A stretch of DNA of 64,000 nt from Isoetes taiwanensis (GCA_021234155.1 JAJEKV010000053.1:6651424-6715423), one strand, 5' to 3'; counted from the stretch's first letter, positions 1 to 12,180 are shown. The notes: generated from the sequence alone by a model not told the origin. Numbers and translations: made by a program.

Positions 1-3000
1 TGGCTTGGGGGAAGGGGGTTTGGTTTGGGATCTCCTCCGGGTTGGCGGTTAGAAGTCAAGGCACTTTGCGTGTGAACATTAAATAGAATTCGTAATTAAT
101 GCATAGTCACGGACTTAAATTACGATTTTTTGTCATTCTTCCTAGGTCATATTCCTTGACATCTGAGACTGACTTTCAAAATTTTGGATAGGTTTAGATC
201 AAATAGTTTACACTAGAACATTAGGGCAGCTTTGTTGTTGGGCAGTAGAGCGGCACACTTGCCCAAGTCAAACAAGGCGAGGGACCTTGCAAGGCCTCCT
301 CATTAGAGGGGAGAGTCAGAACCCGGGAGGCGAGCCCCAAAAGCTCTCGAGGCAGCCTTTCACAGCTCGTAGGGCGTCGTAAGACCACACTCAGGATCTA
401 CCGATTCCATTATCGACCATTGAATCCTTTGTTCGGGGAACACAGTCGAAGGTCAAAAAATCCAACATCGTCAGGAGAACATATCAAGCTAGCGGCGTCT
501 AGCGGCGGCAGTGTAGGAAACCAAAGTGTTTTGTGGATTGGGCATTGAGGAACTCGAAATCTGAGGATCCGACTTCGCCACATGCGTCAGGAATGCCAAA
601 ATTACCCTAGGGACCAAGTTACGGTCAGTTTTGCAAAAGAAACACTTCGCCCTACATTGCGGTGATGGCTGACCACCTCTTAGGCCAATTATTTCTGAGG
701 TGTGTTGCACATGAGAGATAGTTTGGCAGCTTCTTGAGAAGGGGTAGACCCGGCCACAAACTTGGTCCCTAGGGCAATAATGGGCGTTCTGAGTCCATTG
801 GCGGCGATCACTTGATTTAGGAGGGGAAGTTGCGGAATTAAATTCGCGGAGACTGCCGGGAGAGGACTTTTGGGGCAAGCTGCTTAGGGTGGTTTTAGAT
901 TAGATGCGGCGTCAACACCCCCTCGTCAAGACACGGCGCCAAGGTCAGATCAAATCACGACAAGCATAGAGCCTCCGTAAACCACTATGAGTTGCCGGGT
1001 TCTAGCGGCGGGGTTTGCGTTTGGAGTCTGCGAGTTTTGGTCAACGCTGGGACGTGGCCGATCACATGCGGAGTTGAGCGAGCAGAGGCCCGGCGGAATG
1101 GAGTTTGGGACATATACTCCTCCGTTGTGGCGGTTAGAAGTCAAGGCAGCTTTTGCGATAGCGAAGACATTAAATAAATTAAGTAATTAATGCCATAGTC
1201 TGGACTTAAATTCTGATTTTTTGTCGGCTAGCTTCTAGGTCATCGCCAGCTTGCTCTGACCCAGCTTTCCAAATTTTGGATAAGGTTTAGATCAAATAGT
1301 TTGCACTGAAGCGTCCGGGCAGCCTTTGTTGTTGAGCGTGAGGCGGCACTTGCCCAAGTCAAACAAGGCGGGACGCTGAGGCCTCCTCATTGGGGAGAGT
1401 AGAACCAGGCCCGAGCCCAAAAAGCTTCCGTGACCTTTCTGTGACACTCATGCAGGCGTCGCAGCTAAAGACCACACTCAGGATCTAGGTTCCGTGTCAA
1501 GCCAGATTGAATCCACTTTGTTCGGGGCCTGGTGCGAGAAGGTCAAAAAATCCAACATCCGAGTCGGGAGAACGCATAGCGGGCCAGGCGTCACAGCGAG
1601 CGGCCAGTGTAGAAACCAAAGTGTTTTCATGGATTACCGACGTGAGGAGGCTCGAAATCTTGCGTCAGGCACCAGCCACATGTCAGGAATGCCAAAAGAG
1701 TACCTAGGGACCAAGTTACCGCAGTGGGTTTTGCAAAGAAAGAAACACTTCGCCCTACATTGCGGTATTACGGCCACCTCTTAGGCCAATTGACTCACAG
1801 TGGTGTGTTGCACATGAGATAGTTTGGCCTAGCCGAGAAGGGGTGGGCTTACGGCCACAAAACTTGGTCCCTAGGGCAATGTCGGCGTTCTGAGTCCGAT
1901 GGTAGAGGCGGATCCGCGGTTAGGAGGGGAAGTTGCGTCCGAAATTAGCGGAAGGGGGCCTTAGGAGAGGACTTTTGGGGCAAAATTTTTGCTTAGGGTG
2001 GTTTTAGGGTCAGGTGCTGCGGCATTAACACCCCTGCGTCAGAGACCGCGGCGCCGGGTCTAGTCAAATCGACAAGCATAGAGCCTCAAACGTAAACTCA
2101 TGGGTTGCCGGGTTCGGGGGTTTAGCGTTTTGGAGTCTTGAGAGTTTTGTCTTTGCACTTGGGGCAGTGGCCGATCACATGCGATTGAAGCGAAGCAAGA
2201 GGCCCGGCGAATGGAGTTTGGACATGCTCCTCCACGTTGTGGCTGATTAGAAGTCAAGAGCCACTTTGCGATACTTAGAACGATGATGTGGTATGTAATT
2301 AATGCATGATGCGGACTTAAATTCTGATTTTTGTCAGCTAGCTTCCTGAGTCGCCATGCTTATCACGGGCTGACTTTCAAAAATTTTTGGATAAGGTTTA
2401 GATCAAATAGTTTGCACTAGAACATTAAAGGCTGACTGTTGTTGGGCAATGCATTTGCTTTACTTGCCCAAGTCAAAGCAAAGGCGAGGGACCCAGCGCA
2501 GGAGCCTCCTCATTAGAGGGAGGTAGAACCAGGGAGGCGAGGCCCAAAAAGCTCTGGCGGCCTTTCTGGCTGGCGGCCCGTCGCTAAAGACCACTCAGGA
2601 TCTCGGTTCAGTATCGACCATTGAATCCTTTGTTCAGGAACACCGATTAGAAGATCGAAAAATCCAACATCCGTCGAAGGGAGAACATATCAAGCGGCGT
2701 CTGCGGGCGGCAGGTGCTTAGAAACAAAGTGTTTTGTCGTTCGAGCATTGAGGGAGGCTCGAAATGCGAGATCGACTTCGCCCACATCGTCCAGGAATGC
2801 AAAATTACCCTAGGGACCAAGTTACCGCAGTCGGTTTGCAAAGAAAAAAGCACTAAGCCTACATTCGCGGTGATACGGCGGCCACCTCTTAGGCCAATTG
2901 ACCCCTACGAGTGTATTTGCACATGAGATAGTTGGCTTCTTCGAGAAGGGGGTGGGCTTACGGCCCACAAAACTTGGTCCCTAGAGGCAATGTCGGCGTT

Positions 3001-4660
3001 AAAGGTCCGATGGCGAGGCGGATCCGCGGTTGGGAGAGAGTTGCGTCGCCCGGGGCCGGGGAGAGGACTTTGGGGCAAAATTTTGCTTAGGGTGGTTTTA
3101 GAATTAGGTGCTCACGGCGTCAACACCCCCTCTAAAGTAGAAGACGGCGCCAAGGTCCTGATCCATCGGCAAGCATATGTAGAGCCTCCGGCGTAAACTA
3201 TGAGTTGCCGGAGTTCTGCGAGGTTTCGTTTTGGAGTCTTAGAGTTTTGGTCTTTGGGGCGTGGCGATCACATGCGATTGAGAGCGAAGCAAGGGGAAGG
3301 CAGCCGGAATGGGTTGGACGTATACTCGCTTAGTTGTGGCGGTTAAGTCGAGCCGCTTTTGATGTGAAGACATTAAATGAAATTCGTAAATTAATGCATG
3401 ATACGGACTTAAATTCTGATTTTTTAATGAAATTGCTTCCTAGGTCATGTAACATCTGAGGCGGCTTTCAAAAGAATTTTGGATAAGGTTTAAGATCAAA
3501 TAGTTTGCACTAAGAGCGGTCAGGAGCGCTTTGTTGTTGGGCAGTAGAGGCGGCACACTTGCCCAAGTCAAACAAGGCGGGGACCTTGCAAGGCCTCCTC
3601 ATTAGAGGGAAGTCAGAACCTTGAGGGAGGCCCGAGAGCCCCAAAAAGAAGCTAGAGGCTGACCTTTCTGGCTGACACTCATGCAGGCGTCTGGCCCAAA
3701 GACCACACTCAGGATCACCGGTTCCGTATCCGGCCGTTGAATCCTTTGTTCCGGGGAACCTGGTACGAGAAGGTCAAAAATCAACATCGTCCAGGAGAAC
3801 ATATCAAGCGGGCGTCTGCGGGCGGCGGTGTAGAAACCAAAGTGTTTTTGTCGTTACGACATTGAGGAGGCTCAGAAATCGCAGATCGACTTCGCCCACA
3901 TGCGTCAGGAATGCAAAATTACCCTAGGGACGAGTTACCGCGATTGGGTTTGCAAAAGAAGAAACACTTCGCCCTACATTGCGGTGACCAGTGACCACCT
4001 CTTAGGCCAATTGACTACGAGTGTGTGTTGCACATGAGATAGTTTGAAACTGTGAGAAGGGGGTGGGCCACGGCCACAAACTTGGTCCCTAGGGCAATGT
4101 CGGCGTTCAGAGTCCATTGGCGGAGGCAGTCCACTGATTCAGGAGGGAAGTTGCAGGTACATGCGCCCGGGGCCGGGAAGGACTTTTGAGACAGGCTGCT
4201 TAGGGTGGTTTTTAGGGTCAGTACTCACGGCGTCAACACACCCCCCCTCTGCGTCAAGACGATTGCAAGATCCTAGTCAAATCGACAAGCATAGAGCCTC
4301 CCCTCTCGTCAGAACTTGCGAGCGCAGGTCACGATCAAATCGACAAGCATAGAGCCTCACGTAAACCACCCATGAGTTGTCGGGTTCTAGCGGGGGTTTA
4401 CTGCGTTTGGAGTGCAGAGTTTTGGTCTTTTTGCACTTAGGGGCGTGTGATCACATGCGATTGAAGCCTTGAAGCAAGGAGCCCGGCGGAATGGAGTTTG
4501 GACACGTACTCCCTCGTTGTAGCGGTTAGAAGTCAGGCAAACTTTTGCGTGCTTGAAGACATTAAGTAATTAATGCATGAAATGGGACTTAAATTACGAT
4601 TTTTTTGTCATTAGCTTCCTAAGTCATAAGCCAACATCACAGGCCAACTTTCAAAGATAC
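1..4660 (+). repeat. ~1.1 kb tandem satellite-like array inside a CACTA element
   Basis: About four head-to-tail copies of a unit of roughly 1.10-1.17 kb are visible. A landmark phrase (ATGAGTTGCCGGGTTCTAGC and variants) recurs near 987, 2100, 3198 and 4371. Each unit also contains an inverted pair, CCCTAGGGACCAAGTT and its complement, about 160 bp apart (for example near 606 and 759). Copies differ by many small indels and substitutions, mostly at CC/CG sites. Open frames in the array (such as 489-878 minus, 1494-1784 plus) are not conserved between copies and are not believed to be genes. The same unit recurs at 59751-62417 in the same orientation. The array is cut by the left window edge. 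Confidence 0.9.
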
Positions 4661-6368
4661 ATTAGTTAAATAAACCCATGTATCAAGTGTACATGTGCAT
4701 TCTATACATAAAAATTTTGATGATGCATTAAAAAAGCGTCGTTATAAGCGGCGTGGATTAAACGTTTTTGTGTGCGTCGTTTAGCGGCGTCCGCGGCGAA
4801 TGGATGCTTGACGACCTTTTGTGATTTAAATCGAAAGCGGTGGCAATCCGGCTTATTTTCGAGGAGCAAGCAAAAGCTTATGGAGGGCGTTTTGAGGCGA
4901 TTTTCGGTAGCGGATCTACTTTAGGGTCTATTATTCTAAGTGTAAGACGGCTTCATAAGGTATTACTTGCGGATCCAACCAACTGGTTTTTGAATCTAAA
5001 CTTGTTTTGGGTAGATTTAGGGCTTTTGTATTTTGTTGTTTGTTCTTCCTTCAACCTTCGGTCTTCTTCTTCCATTCTTGCATCTTCTTCCATATATATT
5101 CTTCCATTCCTTTGTCATCTTCTTCTTGATTCTTCCTCCTCTTATACTACTTCTTCCCTCCTCTTATTCAAATTCTCTTAATCTCCTCTTGGCTTCATCT
5201 TCTTACGTATTCTTCCCTCCCCATTTTGGGTTCCTCCTCTTCTTCCCCTTTTCTTCTTGAATTCTTCCATTCTTCTTCTAATTTTTTTCCACATCTAAAG
5301 AAGGCGTCGTTAAAAGGCAGACCCTTCTTCTTTCCAAAATTTTTCCTTATTAATTAAGTTTTATACTATTTCTTTCCTAATCATTTGAATTTTTTGTTTT
5401 GCATGTACACTCTAGCAAAATGTGTTGTTCTTACAAAACAAGTTGGCACCTCTTCGGGGTAAGGATTTAATTTTTCAATAAGCTAATAAAAATGCTAATG
5501 CTTTGTTGGTTAGAATTGTTATGTCCAAGAAGGGCGTCATTGAAACCACCCTCCCCATTGGTTTCCATATTTTTTTCCCTTTCAAGTTGTTTATTTATAC
5601 TAATATTTTCTTTAATCATTGAATTTATTGTTTTACTGTACACTCTAGCAAATGCGTTGTTTGTACAAAACAACTTTACTCCCTGCTGTACCGGGTAAGC
5701 ATTTAATTTTTCAATATGCTTAATGTATTGATTAATAATATTTAGCTTAATTTATTGATTAATGTATTTTAGCTAAAAAAATTGGGGCTTCATTTATTTT
5801 TGTATTTTTTGTATATTTAAGCGACATCATTTTAATGGCGTTAAAATCTTATATTTCTTTATTGGTTAAATTCATTTTATAGGCTTTAAATTAAATGTAT
5901 GCTTCATTCATAATAAATGTATTATTATTATGTTTTCAATTTAAAAAATTAAAAATAATAAAAAAATTTTTTTAAATACGTAAGCGGCGTCGTTAAGCGG
6001 CGTTGCTCACGTCATTTACCCGCGTCGGCAAACAGCAGCGTATTTGGCCGCCCGGCAGCGTGGGCGCCGCGTGTACGCGTAGCGTCGTTAGCGGCGTCAA
6101 ACCGTAAAACACCACGCCCGGCAACTGCGCTTCGCGAAGCGCCGCGGCGGCGCTGCGGCGTGCGTGGCGTCGTTGGCACTGGCGATCCGCGTGGTAAAGC
6201 TTCAAACGGCAGCGGATTTAAGCGTATAGCGACGTCGCGTCTCAAAGCGGCGTCTCGGGCGTCGTTAGTGGATTTCATGGAAGCTTTTTGGTGATGCGTT
6301 CGCTGACTCGTTCAAGCGGCGTCACGGGCGTCGTGACAGGCGTCATGTAGGGCAACTTTTTTGTAGTG
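4661..6368 (+). mobile_element. CACTA (EnSpm-like) transposon, 3' subterminal region and terminus
   Basis: The segment ends with GGCAACTTTTTTGTAGTG; its reverse complement begins CACTACAAAAAAG, the signature terminus of CACTA transposons. The last 400 bases are GC-rich and repeat GGCGTCGTTA/GCGGCGTC in several spacings (near 4735, 5302, 5985, 6240, 6318), as expected of subterminal transposase-binding repeats. The middle is AT-rich with pyrimidine tracts (5040-5280) and two diverged copies of a ~200-bp block (about 5302-5487 and 5531-5720, both containing GTACACTCTAGCAAA). The 5' end of the element lies left of the window. The trinucleotide following the end is ATC; the matching target duplication cannot be seen. 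No transposase ORF is present. Confidence 0.75.
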
Positions 6369-7806
6369 ATCACAACCCAAGTGTTAGCCAACTTTTGAAC
6401 ATCACCTGTATGTAGTTATACTCTTCTTAAAGGCAACAGATGTCCAAATAAATAGAGATATAATATGCTTTTTTTTGTTGGAGATAGAAGCTACTTCTCT
6501 AATGTTTCATGATAAGAAGTCCATATTGGCAATTGAGAATGCTCCACGTTTATCTCCATAACCTAGGAATCATTGGCTTCTCTCAGCAGTGCCTACCCAT
6601 TCCAGCAAATTGAAGAAGGCACATTAAGACTAGAACTTTGTGAATGCAATCATCTCATAAAACTAAGAATTTTTTTGTTCTCTCACAATAAAAAAATTGT
6701 TCAACCTATCAGATTCCTAATATAGAAATCCAAAAAACCTTGCAATCTTGTAATATCTAATCCATCATAGGTCTTTGCCATTTAATATGCTTGATATTCA
6801 TAAGTTTGCTTCAGGATCTTGCCCGATGAAGTATTAGTGGTAAATTTGAAACACGGAGGCCGAGGCCCGATTAGTTTGTTATCTCTCTTCCATGTGGTGT
6901 TGACCTTTAACGGTAAATGTTTTTGTTGTCCATCTACCACTTGAAGCGAGTTCTTTGATGGCGAGGATTTTTAATTTAACCAGAGTTGATTGCGTTGTTG
7001 TCGGATCCATTTGGAAGAGGTAGAAGTGGTGCATCTTTAAGGGCTTGACAATTGATATAGATCATGAGGCATAAGATAGATTGATTAAGACATGCAAGTG
7101 CTCTCTGCTTGCTCTTCAAAACGGCGTTTGATTTTCAAGGAATATTTGGGTTACATTATCTTTTGCATAGGCAGCTTGCTTCACTCAGTTGATCATGTTT
7201 GTCTACTGAGATTCTATCCCCCTCTTTCCAACTCTTGCAAGTACTTACTTTGTGATGAGGGGAAAAAAAGAGGGGAAAAAAAGTTTCAGGTAATTTTTAA
7301 GCTTTCCACATTGATTACACTAGGTTGATACAATTGAGCAGTACAATAATGTCAAATTGATTGGAAAATGCAAAGTAGTTGTGATGAGGACTTTAATCAC
7401 CTTGCTACCGAGGTTTCTTTGTGCGCATGGGTTGCAAAAAAGTTACTTCGGCATCATGATGATTACATTATGTGCATAAATAGCACTATGTTGCAGCTGA
7501 ATAATAAAGAATGTCAAAGGTGTTGTCAGTAATATTTCTAGCACTATCCTTTAAATTGAACACTAGCTTATTGTTTTAAACTCTTAGAATCTGAGGATAC
7601 AAGTCTATGCTATCTCATCCTATTATGTTGGCCATTGTTAGAACTATCATATTTCATTTCATATCCAATTGGTGTATATCTATGTTAGATCCACTAACAT
7701 CAAACATCATCAATCTATCATGCCAAGTGTCAGTCTCGAATAGGGTATTTACTCATTAACTCTTAAGAGCAATTTTCCTACCGTTGAAACCCTTTGAAGG
7801 GGTACT
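6369..7806. other. Intergenic, no gene recognised
   Basis: AT-rich unique-looking sequence. The only open frame of note, 7092-7328 plus (78 aa), has no recognisable domain. I see no repeat, RNA gene or coding exon that I can support. Confidence 0.5.
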
Positions 7807-7811
7807 ACTTA

Positions 7812-9437
7812 TGTGACGCTCCCTGCTAAACATACGGCATCCGGCCGTACACTCGGCAGGAAATCCCCCGTCCGGCTCAACAACCGTACATGCCCTCCGT
7901 CTATCCCGCGCTCTGGAACCTCCGTAGCGCGGGAAGGGGACACGAAGGTGTCTTACGCGCCCTTCCCCTATGGGCTCCTATCACAGCGGAAGCATAAACA
8001 CGTTAGAACTAGCAATACAATACAATATGCTACCTCGAGGGTAGCTCAACCGCATATCCATACATGCAAAGAACATAATCATATACCATAAAACATGAGA
8101 GCTCCTACCCGTGGCTCTGACACATAGGGTAGTCAATTGACTGGATAGGCCTCAAGATAGAGCAAACCGAGTCATAACAATGGCGGGGCTGGCATAAGAC
8201 AATGGCTAGGGTTGACCACTCCATCCGCCCCTCCTGTGCATACTTTGCAGATGGGCTAGATCAAGCTGTGGCATGACTCTAACCTTCCGGATACGCAATC
8301 CCATGGCATCACCCATCGGGACTACTCCAGGTTGCATCTCCCTGGTCCGACGAGGTAGGAAGGGTTGCATCTCCCCTTCCCGGGGTCTAGAGGCTCCACG
8401 GGCGGCTAGAGAATCGTGACGACACACGATTCGTACCCGACTGAACCCCCCAAAATAAGAGCCAAGCTGACACTTGCAACTCTTGAGAGGCAGGGCGACA
8501 CCATTGCCCCAGGAGATGCTCGGCCCACACGAAGTGACCGACCATAAGCCTAGCCCACTGTGGGATCCCCCGAAGCCCCCACTCGGCAGGGATCCACCCC
8601 CCCATCTTGCCTCTAGCCCCGTTTGTGTGGTGCTGAGTCACATCATAGCTTCCATAGCCCGGTGGGTTCCTATGCACAGGTTGCAACTAATAGGAACTAA
8701 GGGATCTACACTAGGAGCATACTACATATGGCCCTAGGTCTCTACCCGCTTCCCAACACAAGAGGAACACATGATCAACCATCATCACATAATCATCATG
8801 AACAATATCATATGAACATCTTAACCTAATCATACACATCTAACTATCAGTTAGGGTTCCTTGATTAGGGTTCAAGATGTTCAACAAAGGATCTAGGGTG
8901 GCTCTACTCTAGACACAAAATACTAACCCACCTGGAATGCTAACTTCCAGGTGAACTAACATGAACTCTACTCAACCTACCTCCTCCGGAAGCGCTTCCT
9001 CCCATCCCTGGCGTCTCCATGCTCCTTGACGAGGTTCGAAGACTTGCTCCCTCAACGATCATACACACCTTCCAGGGGCTGCTGCTCCAGGCTAGGCTAT
9101 GACGAACGGTGCTCGAAACGGGGTTTCGGGCACGTAGATGAGAGTTCAGGTGCTGGGTCAGGGAAAAAGGGTCTAGGGTTAGGGTTAGAGCTAATATAGG
9201 TGTGGGTCCACATGGGATGCCACGTGGTACCACTAGGATAAGGCCGTGTGGCGGTTGCCCAATAGGATAAGGCCATGTGGAAAAGGGCCTTATCCTAAGG
9301 TTATCTAAGTTAAACAATTAACTTAGATGTGCACCCTTGCCACTTTCTGGGGCATACAAGGCTACCTAGGTAGGCTTGTATGGTGACGGGTCCAGGAATG
9401 TACGTATTTATAGCATATATTCCCTTGGAACGTCACA
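7812..9437. mobile_element. Solo LTR of an LTR retrotransposon
   Basis: A 1626-bp block begins TGTGACGCTCCC and ends GGAACGTCACA, so it has TG...CA ends within a short imperfect inverted repeat, the classical form of a plant LTR. It is flanked on both sides by the pentanucleotide ACTTA (7807-7811 and 9438-9442), a 5-bp target duplication. No gag-pol coding, primer-binding site or second LTR lies between or beside the ends, so this is a solo LTR left by recombination. It contains short unrelated open frames only. Orientation cannot be set without a full-length relative. A TAGGGTTAGGGTTAG stretch near 9174 is internal to the LTR. Confidence 0.85.
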
Positions 9438-9899
9438 ACTTATCAGCAATATAATTTTGATGCATACTTTTGCTTTAAAATGGCAAATTTAACAAAATCT
9501 GAATTTGTAACCTCACAACGGCAATAAAAAAGGTATTTCTCATTTCTATTCAAAATTTCCACATCATAAATATTTCCAATCATGATCATGGACTATAAAA
9601 TTAGCTACAATCGTCCTATAACCAAGTGAACCATTGGCTTCAAGTATACTGAACTTAATTACTGCATAAGCTGCACAATTAGATACCATCAGATGCTCAA
9701 GTTGATACCTGAGTATTTTCTACTTATTTGATCATTCTCCAGAAGGATGTATAGATGAGATGACCTAGTCAATAAGTAATATTAGTACATTTTAATGCAA
9801 GAATATGTGCCTGAAATGATAAGGATTAAGCAATGATGCTGTACATTTGGAAAAAATAAGCAGCTCTTTTGACAATGGCTATAACTCCAATGATAGACG
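9438..9899. other. Downstream flank of the acetyltransferase gene
   Basis: AT-rich sequence between the solo LTR and the stop codon of the minus-strand acetyltransferase gene. It probably holds that gene's 3' UTR. No separate gene is visible. Confidence 0.4.
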
Positions 9900-11036
9900 T
9901 CATAATGCTTTGTGCATAAGATGCCTTCGACGTTGGAGAGCTAACAAAGCAATAATGCTGTCTGTTGCAATGATCTTATACCCAGATTTAGAGTACATAG
10001 CAAATGGTGCAGAATCAACTAGGCGGCAATGCAGGTACATCTCTTTACAATCCATTTCCCTTGCCAAATCTTCAGCAGCTTGCAAGAGTTCCCTGCCAAT
10101 GCCCCTTCTGAAGCAGGGTACATGGCAAATAAGTTGGAGAACAAATAAGAACCAGAAATATATACATATATGTATGCATGTTCAATGAAATTTAAGTTGA
10201 ATAACAACCTTGAACATCAAGAGCAAAGAAAAAAGGACTAAAATATCAGATAAGGAATGCTTGAAATAGCAGATACGAAATGCATGAAACAGGAGATATA
10301 GAATCTATGTTGCAAAAAAAAGAGCAGAAACGAAATGCATTGTTCATCTAACCTGCAAAAAACAGATAAGGAATGCTTGAAACAGCAGATATAAAATGCA
10401 TGAAACAGAAGATATAGAATCCAAGTTGCTTAAAAAATGACAGCAGAAACGAAATGCATTGCTTATCTAACCTGCGAAATTTTTTAGTTACAGCCATATT
10501 GCTGAGGTAGGGAGATCCATGAGGAGGAGTTGGAGTTGGAGGACTACTAATCTGGCTACCAGTAGCGAAGCACAACTCTACGGTTCCAACTACAGAATAA
10601 TTTACATCCTTCTACAAATGATGTGTCTGCCCTAAAATTTCATCTGCCGGTGAATGAACTGCTACAAGCACAACTCCATTGGGACAGAGTTTTTTGCTCT
10701 CCAATAAATTTTCCCTGACAATATAACTCAACAATGGGCGGTAAGTGGCCGGACCCCACATTAATTCTGCAAAGCTATCTGTTAAGAGTTCCACTACCTG
10801 TTCTTTGTGCTCTTCTCTAATCATCTCAACCCTGATTTGGCCGCCGGAAAATGTCCAGTTTTGCTTAAAACCATTGAGAATTGCATACTTCTCAAGCTTG
10901 TCCTACTTAGAGCTTTGGAGCTGCGCAGCATCTTCAGATTGGCTGAACCTGGCGGGTATAGAGATGGTTGATCGAAGAGTGAGAGGCCCGTTAGGATGAA
11001 GTAGGAGGAAGGAAGAGGACTGGAAGTGGCCGCCAT
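9900..11036 (-). CDS. GNAT-family N-acetyltransferase, plastid type, with disrupted reading frame
   Basis: Transfers acetyl groups from acetyl-CoA to protein amino groups. The plant relatives that it resembles (GNAT6/7/10 group) are plastid enzymes acting on N-termini and lysines; this placement is from memory of the family. Start chosen at 11036 (MAATSSPLPSS), giving a Ser-rich transit-peptide-like leader. The catalytic part reads through NWTFSGGQIRVEMIREEH, TVELCFATGS, YLSNMAVTKKFRR and, after an intron (10108-10471, GT-AG), RRGIGRELLQAAEDLAREMD, the acetyl-CoA-binding motif A, then LHCRLVDSAPFAMYSKSGYK and a stop at 9900. Two defects: the leader and catalytic frames differ by one base (shift between about 10903 and 10930), and an in-frame TAG at 10612-10614 sits in an extra segment of about 14 codons. 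Either the gene is recently broken, the assembly has errors, or a noncanonical splice is missed. Confidence 0.7.
10252..10480 (-). repeat. Tandem duplication (~116 bp) inside the acetyltransferase intron
   Basis: Two adjacent copies, starting with GGAATGCTTGAAA near 10255 and 10371, share GAAATGCATGAAACAG, AGATATAGAATC and GCAGAAACGAAATGCATT. The copy unit includes the 5' splice site region (GCAGGTTAGAT on the minus strand), so the intron carries a second donor-like site near 10352 besides the one used at 10471/10472. Confidence 0.8.
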
Positions 11037-11158
11037 AGCCAAGTTTAGAGATAGTGAAAGCATCACAGGCCATTTGGTTGATTGCGTATATATGGGGTGC
11101 ATACGAGTTAAAATACTACCATACTAGGTGCAAGTATGCACTTTTAAATTATGCACTA

Positions 11159-11845
11159 TTTTTTTTTTTTTTTGAAGGACGTTGGAATATTTCTATTAAT
11201 AGATCAAAAGGAGACATCTTACATACTTCTCACATACTTCTTACAACAGAACTGAAATTATCACAACAACAAAATTAATTTTCTTCTAGGAAAGGTTGTT
11301 CCCTAAACTTGTAAAATCTGCTGCTTCTGAGCATCTGAAATTGTCTTGAGACGTTTTGTTGGAGATTTCTTGAAAGTAGCACGTGATGTAGACTCGAAAT
11401 GTACATCTGGTTTAGTGGCCTTACTCCTTGAACAACCAGGTTTAAAAGGTGAAGACTGATTTGAGTCAAAACCCAATTGAGAAATAGATGAATCAAAAGG
11501 GACAATGGCCATGACCTCAGAACTTGCATTACTTGAAGGCATAATAGAAGTTGGAGGCTCCAAATACATGACTCCACTACTAGCGGAAACATCTGGAATT
11601 AGAGGCTCCAAGGCCACATCTCGTTGGAAGTTAAGAACATGACCTTCCGGCTTATTTAAACCAGCATCAATGACCATGTCTTGCTGGTTAACTGTTACTA
11701 CATCTTGAGAAACATCAGATGAAGGATTCTGTAAAATAAGACTAACTGCCATTGTATCTTGAGTACTTGGAACTACTGGTTCAATATTATTTTTCGAGAA
11801 AAAAAAAATATTTGATTGAATTTTTAAAATAGGGAAACTTACCAA
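11159..11845 (-). mobile_element. Poly-A-tailed retroposon remnant with an unrecognised 180-aa frame
   Basis: A run of T followed by GAAGGACGTTGGAATATTTC at 11159-11195 looks like the reverse complement of a LINE 3' end with its poly-A tail, and resembles the 3' end at 62418. The open frame 11303-11845 minus is Ser/Pro/Val-rich with a basic end (SPTKRLKTISDAQKQQ) and no domain I can name. It may be an ORF1-like or chimeric retroposon product. The boundary on the right is not defined and no target duplication was found. Confidence 0.45.
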
Positions 11846-12059
11846 AATACCCTTAAATTTACAAAAATTACCAAATTATCACTCAACTGAAGGGCGCTTC
11901 AATAAAGATAGCAATAACTTTTTTGTGATGATCCAAATGTAAATGTACCCTTCATATGGATTGTAGAGAATGATGAGATCTTTCCAACAAGCATAACATC
12001 ACATGATTTGAAGATTCCAAGCTCAGGTTATGACCCATTTTTGTGTTAAAAAATTCATG

Positions 12060-12180
12060 AATTTAAAAACTTTTGTGCTTGGCTGGGCCCTGCCCCCAAT
12101 CGTATCGAGTGCAATTCTAAATCGTATCGAACTTAAGACATCTTTACTAAAAAACTAGTGCGTTACCACTAGACCAAGCA
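12060..12180 (-). mobile_element. SINE remnant with tRNA-like head
   Basis: On the minus strand the sequence reads TGCTTGGTCTAGTGGTAACG, with a good pol III A box (TGGTCTAGTGG, plus 12166-12176), followed about 40 bases on by AGTTCGATACGA, a weak B box (plus 12124-12134). The same A box occurs in the SINE at 19336-19500. The body beyond the B box is short and diverged. Confidence 0.55.

Noticed and set aside
489-878. 129-aa minus frame and similar frames in the tandem arrays (for example 1494-1784, 60537-60908)
   Set aside because: Frames are not kept between copies of the unit; indels break them at random.
6012-6278. Arg/Ala-rich minus frames
   Set aside because: Result from the GC-rich GCGTCGTTA subterminal words of the CACTA element.
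9170-9190. TAGGGTTAGGGTTAG, telomere-like
   Set aside because: Only two to three imperfect units inside a solo LTR; not a telomeric array.
7812-9437. TIR DNA transposon instead of an LTR
   Set aside because: Ends are inverted over ~11 bp, but TG...CA ends and a 5-bp duplication fit an LTR better.
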